64,000 nt of DNA from Campylobacter helveticus (lineage in GTDB: Bacteria; Campylobacterota; Campylobacteria; Campylobacterales; Campylobacteraceae): the NCBI RefSeq assembly GCF_002080395.1, contig NZ_CP020478.1:1438886-1502885 (forward strand), given 5' to 3'. Shown piece after piece: positions 46,425 through 53,191 of this stretch. A model generated the notes under the pieces. It was not told where the DNA came from and did no database searches. It was given only the letters and a program-made list of their open reading frames with translations. Each line of letters begins with the position of its first letter. The first letter of the stretch is position 1. The position numbers were made by a program, and so were the translations under genes.

Positions 46425-47681
46425 CTACTCCAAAATTTCAGCGATTAGCTCGAGCGGACTTTTAAAAATCGCCTCGCTTTGATTTTGACTTAAGGCATTT
46501 GAAATTTGCATTCTACAAGCAGAACATTCCGCACTCACTACCCTAGCACCGCTCTCATCTATCATCTTGGCTTTTTTAAGCCCCACTTCTAAAGCCCTTT
46601 CATAATAATCACTTTGCATACTCACACCCCCAAAACCACAACAAGCATTAGAATCACTCATCTCAACAAAGCGGTAATTTGCCTTTAAAAGTTCTCTTGG
46701 CTCTTTAAACACCCCTTGCATTTTTTTTGCGTGGCAAGGGTCGTGGTAAGTCAGCACAAATTCTTTCTTGCCCTTAGTTTGCAAAAGCTTTAAAAGAGGC
46801 GTTTTTTCATAAAAATACCAAGTCGCAAGTTTAATTTTAGGGGCGATTTTCGCTGCTCTTTTCGCCCACTCCTCTTCTTTTATCATTGTGAAAAAATGCT
46901 CCAAATCCACACTAAGCATAGCCGAGCAAGTCGCTTCAGGCACGATGATATACTCTAAACTCTCAAGTTTTTTTTCAAAATACTCCACATTTTTCTTTGC
47001 TAAAATTTCAAGGCTTTTAAAATCTCCCGTAAAAAAATGCGGCGCTCCACAGCAAACCTGCCCCTTCATCAAATCCACATTAATTTTTAACTCTTTAGCG
47101 ATTTTAAGCACGGCATTAGCTGTATCTGTATAAAAATAATTTGCCAAACAACCCACAAAAAAGCCCACGCTTTTCTCTCCGCCATTATCGATAAATTCGG
47201 CATTTTGATTTAAAAAACTTTTGTGATGAAAACGAGGTAAAAGTCTGCCTTTTTTGATGAAAGGTAAAGAAAATTTCGCCCTCATACCAGAATTTTGCAA
47301 AGAAAACGCACAACTTTGAAAAATAAAACCAAATTTCGCCGCTATATCAAGGGCTTTTCGTGTGCGTAAAAAATAAAATATAAGCTTTTTATACCACGCT
47401 ATGCCAAATTTCTTAGCTATATCGTAACGCACCGCCTCAATGGCATTATCAACCCTAATGTGCGAAGGACAAACCTCCACGCAATTCGTGCATAAAAAAC
47501 ACGATTCAAAAACTTGCTTCGCTTCCTTATCAAGCTCCAAATTTCCCTCTTTATACGCAGCCAAAAGGTCTAAAAACCCACGCGGAGAATTGATTTCATC
47601 ACGCTTTATTTGGTGTATCGTGCAGATTGGAATACATTTGCCACATTTTACGCAGCTTTGAGAAAATTTAGCAAAATCCAT
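46425..47681 (-). CDS. Fe-S/CCG-domain oxidoreductase subunit (Cj0991c type)
   Basis: A 418-residue protein with two N-terminal [4Fe-4S] ferredoxin motifs (CVKCGKCIPIC and CFLCTNCVEVCPSHIRVD). Two CCG domains follow (CCGAPHFFTGD, about residue 208, and CCGFGGVSMQ), which bind further clusters in heterodisulfide-reductase or GlpC/LutA-like proteins. It lies directly after hemN, as Cj0991c does. The electron partner is unknown; a role supporting HemN or a lactate/glycolate-type dehydrogenase is conceivable but not shown. Confidence 0.85.
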   Translation of the reverse strand: MDFAKFSQSCVKCGKCIPICTIHQIKRDEINSPRGFLDLLAAYKEGNLELDKEAKQVFESCFLCTNCVEVCPSHIRVDNAIEAVRYDIAKKFGIAWYKKLIFYFLRTRKALDIAAKFGFIFQSCAFSLQNSGMRAKFSLPFIKKGRLLPRFHHKSFLNQNAEFIDNGGEKSVGFFVGCLANYFYTDTANAVLKIAKELKINVDLMKGQVCCGAPHFFTGDFKSLEILAKKNVEYFEKKLESLEYIIVPEATCSAMLSVDLEHFFTMIKEEEWAKRAAKIAPKIKLATWYFYEKTPLLKLLQTKGKKEFVLTYHDPCHAKKMQGVFKEPRELLKANYRFVEMSDSNACCGFGGVSMQSDYYERALEVGLKKAKMIDESGARVVSAECSACRMQISNALSQNQSEAIFKSPLELIAEILE

Positions 47682-49036
47682 TAAAGCGTCTTTGAAAATA
47701 CTTTTTTATCTTCACTGATGTTTTTTAAATACGCATCAAAACACATTGCGATATTTCTTATCAGCATAGAACCTGTTTCATTGACCCTTATAAAATCCTC
47801 ATCAATGCTTACAAACTCGCTATACTCTTCAAGTGCTTTTAAATCTTCTTTAAAATACACCCTAAAATCAATCCCAAATTCGCGCTCAATCCCCCTAATG
47901 TCAAGCTTAAAATTCGCCATCAAAGCCATAATTACAGCCTTTCTAAGCTTGTCATCTTCGCTTAATAAAACCCCTCTTTCAAAAGGTAAAATTCCCCTTT
48001 CAATCGCCTCTTCATAGGATTTTAAATCCTTAAAATTTTGTGCATAATGCCCTTGTCCCTCGCCGATACTTGTAAGCCCAACGCCCACTAAATCCACTCC
48101 CCCCTTAGTCGTGTAGCCTTGAAAATTCCTATGCAAGGTATTATCCTGTAAAGCCTTAAAAAGCTCATCATCTTCTTTAGCAAAATGGTCCATTCCTATC
48201 ATTTTGTAATGATTCTGCCCTAAAAATTTCTCACTATACTCTAAAATTTGAAGTTTTACATCAGGGCTTGGCAGGGTATTTTCGTCAAATTTTCTCATAT
48301 TTTTCTTAAGCCAAGGCACATGAGCATAATTAAAAATAGCCAAGCGGTCAGGATTTAAAAGTATGATTTTTTCTAAAGTTTGCTTAAAACTTTGCAAATT
48401 TTGAAAAGGCAAGCCATAGATTAAGTCGATATTAACGGACTTTATCCCCCTACTTCGCATTTTCAAAAGGGCTTCTTTAGTAAGTTCGAAAGATTGAATC
48501 CTATGAATTTCTTTTTGCACCCTTGCGTCAAAATCTTGCACCCCAAAACTCACGCGGTTAAAACCATTTCGCACCATAACATCCGCCTGGGCGTCATCTA
48601 AAAAGCGCGGGTCAATCTCACAGCTAATTTCCGCTTTTGTGTCAAAATTTGGAAAAGTGCTTTTGATTTTTAAAATTAAATTTTCTAAATCCCCAGCGGA
48701 AAAAAAGGTCGGTGTGCCTCCTCCAAAATGCATTTGCACGACATTTTTTTGTGTGTCTAAAATCGTGCTTAAAATTTCAAGCTCTCTAAAAAGATATTTT
48801 AAATAGCGTTTTTTACTTTCCTCTTTTGCGGTATAAATGACATTACACCCACAAAAATAACACGCACTTCTACAAAAAGGCAAATGAAAATACAAAGAAA
48901 GCTCTCGTTTAGAATCTTTTAAACATCTTAAATACTCTTCATAAGTAAAATGTGTGCCAAATTCCACAGCCGTAGGGTAAGAAGTGTAACGCGGACCAGC
49001 CTTAGAATACTTCACAAAGGCTTTATAATCTTTCAT
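47681..49036 (-). CDS. hemN: Oxygen-independent coproporphyrinogen III oxidase HemN
   Basis: A radical SAM enzyme for haem synthesis without oxygen. The cluster motif is FCRSACYFCGCN (C-x3-C-x2-C-x-C) and the GGGTPT motif binds SAM. The N-terminal GPRYTSYPTA, absent from the HemW relatives, supports true HemN. Length (451) is normal. It overlaps the Cj0993c-type gene upstream. Confidence 0.94.
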   Translation of the reverse strand: MKDYKAFVKYSKAGPRYTSYPTAVEFGTHFTYEEYLRCLKDSKRELSLYFHLPFCRSACYFCGCNVIYTAKEESKKRYLKYLFRELEILSTILDTQKNVVQMHFGGGTPTFFSAGDLENLILKIKSTFPNFDTKAEISCEIDPRFLDDAQADVMVRNGFNRVSFGVQDFDARVQKEIHRIQSFELTKEALLKMRSRGIKSVNIDLIYGLPFQNLQSFKQTLEKIILLNPDRLAIFNYAHVPWLKKNMRKFDENTLPSPDVKLQILEYSEKFLGQNHYKMIGMDHFAKEDDELFKALQDNTLHRNFQGYTTKGGVDLVGVGLTSIGEGQGHYAQNFKDLKSYEEAIERGILPFERGVLLSEDDKLRKAVIMALMANFKLDIRGIEREFGIDFRVYFKEDLKALEEYSEFVSIDEDFIRVNETGSMLIRNIAMCFDAYLKNISEDKKVFSKTL

Positions 49037-49529
49037 TTTGCAAACTCTCCATCATCATATTCATATCGATAAACAAATTTGGGTATTTCCTTTTCAACTC
49101 GTCCATTAATCTATCTAAGTCCATATTAATCTCCGCTACGCCCGTTCTTTGTGAAGTTTTCTCAATGGTATCCATCGCTACAGCCCAAGCATCATTAAAA
49201 TCCACAGGCATTTGCTGATAAATCGCCTTTTCAAGCTTAAGCTCAAAAATTTCTCTTTGATGTTTCCTAATGGTTTCAAGCAAATTACTAAGACTACGCA
49301 AGGAAATAAGTGCGTGAGTTTCCTTATTTTCATCGATGATAAACCAAGGCTCAACCCTATTTAATTTACTATTTTTAAGCCTTAAATTAAAAGTTGTTTT
49401 ATCCTCATTAGGAAGCATTTCAAATATCGTCAAATCCTGCTTTTTCATACCTAAATACTTGCTAAAATCATTAATCTCAGCCACAGCATTTTTTGGTTTT
49501 TTTTCTACGCTTTTCTTCACTTCTTTCAT
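49023..49529 (-). CDS. Conserved hypothetical protein (Cj0993c type)
   Basis: I take ATG 49529 ([11 protein letters not shown]), preceded by GGGAG and overlapping the argF stop; the open frame upstream adds only MFFRKGEK. The 168-residue soluble protein has a Lys-rich start, a DUF2603-like middle part (ALISLRSLSNLLETIRKHQ), and a helical C-terminus with VAEINMDLDRLMDELKRKYP. It is conserved between argF and hemN in C. jejuni. Function unknown. Confidence 0.75.
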   Translation of the reverse strand: MKEVKKSVEKKPKNAVAEINDFSKYLGMKKQDLTIFEMLPNEDKTTFNLRLKNSKLNRVEPWFIIDENKETHALISLRSLSNLLETIRKHQREIFELKLEKAIYQQMPVDFNDAWAVAMDTIEKTSQRTGVAEINMDLDRLMDELKRKYPNLFIDMNMMMESLQNERL

Positions 49530-50428
49530 CTTTTCTCCCTTTCTAAAAAACACAACAATGCCTTAACAACAAAAAGGCGGTTTCTCGCTTCTTCAAAAAT
49601 CACCTCACTATGTGCCTCAAAAAGCTCTTCACTCACCTCATAACCCCTATAAGCAGGTAAGCAGTGAAGCAATATCGCATCTTTTTTAGCCACACTCATC
49701 GCCTCTTTATCGATGATAAAGCCCTCAAAATCCTTAAGCTTTTGTTCCTTTTGTCCCTCTTCACCCATAGAAATCCAAGTATCTGTAATCACCACTTCTT
49801 TATCTTTTATCGCTTCGAATTTATCATTTGTAAGCGTGATTTTTGCTCCGCTTTTTTCTGCACTTTTTTTAGCAAATTCTAAAATTTCAGGGCGGATATG
49901 ATAATTCTTGGGCAAAGCTATGCTAATTTCAAATCCAAGTATCGAAGCGGCGATAAGCCAAGAATGACACATATTATTACTATCACCCACAAAGGCTATT
50001 TTACCCTCTTTTTGGAATTCTTGCATTGTGAGTAAATCGCCCAAAATTTGCGTTGGATGATACAAATCGCTTAAAGCATTTATCACAGGGGCTTTTGAGT
50101 ATTTTGCAAATTCCTCCAAGCTTTCGTGGCGATTGACCCTAAGCATTACAAAATCAACCATCCCCCCAATCACCCTCGCCGTATCTTTAATAGGCTCTCC
50201 TCTGCTAAGCTGCAAGTCATTTGCACTCAAAAATAAAGCCTTGCCACCAAGTTGTGTTATGGCTAACTCAAAAGCCATTCTCGTGCGTGTGGAATTTTTT
50301 TCAAAAATCATCGCTAAAGTTTTATCCACTAAAAGCTTTTGGGGATTTTTCTTAAGAGCCGCAGCGTGGCTTACAAGAGCTAGAATTTCTTCTTTACTAA
50401 AATCTTTTAAGCTTAAAAAATGCCTCAC
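49526..50428 (-). CDS. argF: Ornithine carbamoyltransferase
   Basis: ArgF makes citrulline from ornithine and carbamoyl phosphate. The carbamoyl phosphate motif STRTR ([13 protein letters not shown]), the HPTQ motif ([13 protein letters not shown]) and the ornithine-site HCLPA ([13 protein letters not shown]) are all present. Length 300. It overlaps the hemB stop by four bases. Confidence 0.96.
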   Translation of the reverse strand: MRHFLSLKDFSKEEILALVSHAAALKKNPQKLLVDKTLAMIFEKNSTRTRMAFELAITQLGGKALFLSANDLQLSRGEPIKDTARVIGGMVDFVMLRVNRHESLEEFAKYSKAPVINALSDLYHPTQILGDLLTMQEFQKEGKIAFVGDSNNMCHSWLIAASILGFEISIALPKNYHIRPEILEFAKKSAEKSGAKITLTNDKFEAIKDKEVVITDTWISMGEEGQKEQKLKDFEGFIIDKEAMSVAKKDAILLHCLPAYRGYEVSEELFEAHSEVIFEEARNRLFVVKALLCFLEREKR

Positions 50429-51408
50429 GATTCTTTCCTTAAAATTTCTGCAAGTTCTTTAGCGTGATAAGTGATGATAAGCTTTGCTCCCGCCCTTTTA
50501 AAAGCTATCATTGTTTCCATTAGCATTTTTTCATAATCTATTACACCTGCCTTTTTTGCAGCTTGAAACATCGCATATTCTCCACTTACATTATAAACGC
50601 AAAGCGGTAAATTTGAATTTTGTGCGATTTCTTTGACTACATCTAAATATGCAAGGGCAGGTTTTACCATTAAAATATCCGCCCCCTGCACCTCATCTTC
50701 TAGGCTTTCCATTAGAGCCTCTTTACCATTGTGAAAGTCCATTTGATAACTTTTTCTATCTCCATAACTTGGAGCGGAATTTGCCACTTCTCTAAAAGGA
50801 CCATAGTAACTTGACGCAAATTTGGTCGAGTAGCTCATAAGTGGTAAATTTTCATATCCTGCCTTATCTAAAGCCTCACGCAAGGTTGCGATAATGCCGT
50901 CCATCATTCCACTTGGCGCTATCATATCCACCCCTGCTTTAGCGTGGATTAGGGCTTGTTTGGCTGAAATTTCTAAAGTCGCGTCATTATCCACGCTTTT
51001 ACTTTTTGGCTCTATAATGCCACAATGTCCGTGGTCGGTGTATTCACAAAAACACAAATCACTAATGATGAAAAGTTGCGGATAATCCTTTTTAATAGCC
51101 CTTATAGTCCTTGCGATAAGGCTATTTTCATCAAGCGCTTCACTCCCACAGCTATCCTTTTTCCCCTCTTCTATCACGCCAAAAAGAATAATGGCTTTTA
51201 TGCCAAGTCCTACAAGCTCTTCACACTCTTTTAAAATCATATCTAAGCTCATTTGAAAAACGCCGTTCATCGAGGAAATTTCCGCTTTTACCCCACTCCC
51301 CTCAACGACAAAAAGAGGGTAAATTAAATCCTGAGTTTTTAAGGAATTTTCCCTTAACATTAGCCTTAAATTTTCATTCATTCTTAATCTTCTAAATCTT
51401 TTAAACAT
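50425..51408 (-). CDS. hemB: Delta-aminolevulinic acid dehydratase
   Basis: HemB condenses two aminolevulinate molecules to porphobilinogen. The zinc-site cysteines are in [16 protein letters not shown]. The two Schiff-base lysines are in [15 protein letters not shown] and in [13 protein letters not shown]. Length 327. It is divergent from ribA over 58 bases with overlapping -10 boxes. Confidence 0.96.
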   Translation of the reverse strand: MFKRFRRLRMNENLRLMLRENSLKTQDLIYPLFVVEGSGVKAEISSMNGVFQMSLDMILKECEELVGLGIKAIILFGVIEEGKKDSCGSEALDENSLIARTIRAIKKDYPQLFIISDLCFCEYTDHGHCGIIEPKSKSVDNDATLEISAKQALIHAKAGVDMIAPSGMMDGIIATLREALDKAGYENLPLMSYSTKFASSYYGPFREVANSAPSYGDRKSYQMDFHNGKEALMESLEDEVQGADILMVKPALAYLDVVKEIAQNSNLPLCVYNVSGEYAMFQAAKKAGVIDYEKMLMETMIAFKRAGAKLIITYHAKELAEILRKES

Positions 51409-51425
51409 AATCTTGTCCTTTTTTT

Positions 51426-51444
51426 GTTAAAATCCAATTTTAAC
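51426..51444. promoter_or_regulatory. Overlapping face-to-face -10 boxes of hemB and ribA
   Basis: GTTAAAAT-CCA-ATTTTAAC is a perfect 8-bp inverted repeat with a 3-bp centre. Each arm contains TTAAAAT, a fair -10 box, one pointing to ribA and the other to hemB. Start points of each would fall within or next to the other arm, giving leaders of about 20-27 bases. The palindrome could also be a plain regulator site. Confidence 0.45.
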
Positions 51445-51466
51445 ATAAATTAATTAAAGGTTATCA

Positions 51467-52027
51467 ATGGATATTAAAATTTCAAAAGTTGCAAATTTAC
51501 CAAGCAAATGGGGGCAGTTTCAAATTCAAAGTTTTAAAGAGGGAGAAAAAGAACATCTTTGCATTTTTAAGGGAAAGCCAAGTGATATTTTAAATTTAAG
51601 AATTCATTCAGAGTGCCTTACGGGTGATGGTTTGGGAAGTTTAAAGTGCGATTGCGGGGAGCAACTTGAATTTGCCCTAAAATACATCGAAAAAAACGGC
51701 GGTATGGTCATTTACTTAAGGCAAGAGGGGCGTAACATCGGGCTTTTTAATAAGGTCAATGCCTACGCCTTGCAAGATGAGGGCTTAAACACCATAGAGG
51801 CAAACGAGCATCTAGGCTTTAAGCCTGATGAGAGGACTTATGAGGTGGTGGATTTCATACTAAATTATTATCAAATTTCACAAATTAATCTCATTACAAA
51901 TAATCCTAACAAGCTTAATTTTCTAAAAACAAAGCTTATTAAACGCATTCCTATACTTATCAAAAGTAATGAATTTAACGATGCTTATCTTAAAATCAAG
52001 CAAGATTCTATGGGACATTTAAAGTGA
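51467..52027 (+). CDS. ribA: GTP cyclohydrolase II
   Basis: RibA starts riboflavin synthesis from GTP. The zinc-binding motif is [20 protein letters not shown] (three cysteines), and the substrate loop is [21 protein letters not shown]. At 186 residues it is the stand-alone enzyme, not fused to RibB. It overlaps rsmG. Confidence 0.96.
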   Translation: MDIKISKVANLPSKWGQFQIQSFKEGEKEHLCIFKGKPSDILNLRIHSECLTGDGLGSLKCDCGEQLEFALKYIEKNGGMVIYLRQEGRNIGLFNKVNAYALQDEGLNTIEANEHLGFKPDERTYEVVDFILNYYQISQINLITNNPNKLNFLKTKLIKRIPILIKSNEFNDAYLKIKQDSMGHLK

Positions 52028-52599
52028 AATTTTTGCCAGATTATGACAAAAAACTTTTTGAAAAAAGGGTAGAAATTTATAAAAATTTACTTAAAAAATT
52101 TAATCAAATTCACAATCTCACCCATTTTAAAAACATCGATGAAAACATACAAGATAGCATAGAAATATTAAATTTCATCGACCTTACAAAGGCTCAAAAT
52201 ATCATTGATATAGGAAGTGGAGCGGGCTTTCCTGCCATTTTTTTAAGCTTTTTGCTTGATAGTCGTTTTTATCTTTTTGAGCCAAATGCCAAAAAATCTG
52301 CCTTTTTAAGAAGTGTAAAAGTAGAATGTGAGCTTAAAAATCTTACCATTTTTAAAGAAAAAGTTCAAAATCATAAAGCACAATTTAAGGCTGATTTTAT
52401 CACATCAAGAGCCTTGATGAAGGCAAAAGATTTAGTCCAAATTTGTCAAAATTTAAGCGATGAAAACACAAGCTTTATCCTTTATAAAGGAAGCGAGGCT
52501 AAAAAAGAAATGCAAGACTTTAAGGATTATCAAATTTATGAAAATAAATGGCGTAAATACTGCGTTTTTACATTTAAAAATTTCACACGCAAAATTTAA
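52024..52599 (+). CDS. rsmG: 16S rRNA (guanine-527-N7)-methyltransferase RsmG
   Basis: RsmG methylates G527 of 16S rRNA. The SAM motif is [18 protein letters not shown], followed by the [14 protein letters not shown] segment. Start is GTG 52024, overlapping the ribA stop (GTGA). Length 191. It is convergent with the restriction-specificity fragment, with a 4-base overlap of the ends. Confidence 0.92.
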   Translation: MKFLPDYDKKLFEKRVEIYKNLLKKFNQIHNLTHFKNIDENIQDSIEILNFIDLTKAQNIIDIGSGAGFPAIFLSFLLDSRFYLFEPNAKKSAFLRSVKVECELKNLTIFKEKVQNHKAQFKADFITSRALMKAKDLVQICQNLSDENTSFILYKGSEAKKEMQDFKDYQIYENKWRKYCVFTFKNFTRKI

Positions 52600-53191
52600 A
52601 GTTTTTTTACAACTTTCTCATACGCCTTTTTTTGTTTCTCCTGCCATAACACCACGCTTTTTATACACTCTTTTTGGATAGCTTTGATAAAAGATTGCAT
52701 AAAGTCAAAATCAATTTTATTATTTGTAATAGGTAATAAAATGATATGATTTTTTAAATCTTCTAATTTATATCCAGCTTGTTGCCCATCAAAGATTGAC
52801 ACAAATTTTTGAATATATGAAATAAAAAAATACATTACAAATTTATTTTTATTTTCAAATTTTGGCGTCAGCTTATTAATATTTTGAGAGCAATAATAAG
52901 GCTCTTTTTGTAATTTTACATATTTATATTGTCCTATTACCGTAGCTGTTATTGTATTTTCTACATTTGGTTCAAAATTTTGTTTTGCAATCTTTCCTTT
53001 CACTCCATTATTTTGATTAACTCTACCGACAAAATTTATACCCTCATCAACAAATTGAATTTTGTTTTCATCAAGTGATTTTGTGCCGACCACTTCAAAC
53101 AACTCGCCGATTTTAAAGCTTTGCCACTCAGGATGAGGTGAGGATCCACACTCAAGGCAAAACGCTTCATACTCACTAAGGGTAAATGTTA
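52596..53191 (-). CDS. Third target-recognition domain, out of frame, no start codon
   Basis: The frame runs from the poly-G tract to a stop at 52596 and has no usable ATG near its beginning (the first candidate is a TTG inside the conserved block). It encodes [11 protein letters not shown]..., then [18 protein letters not shown], a third copy of the FKxGELFE start of an HsdS-type domain, and ends [19 protein letters not shown]..., like the end of the second domain. It would be expressed only as an extension of the M-S protein when the tract has 10 or 13 G. Today (G12) it is silent. Confidence 0.75.
53095..53127 (-). repeat. Diverged third copy of the domain-start repeat
   Basis: This 33-base segment encodes the start of the third recognition domain. 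It aligns with the two near-identical copies at 53691-53723 and 54423-54455 but differs at about a third of positions, so it is less likely to recombine with them. Confidence 0.6.

Noticed and set aside
53102-53102. TTG at 53102 as an independent start for the third recognition domain
   Set aside because: It sits inside the conserved FKIGELFE block and has no ribosome site; fusion through the G tract explains the frame better.
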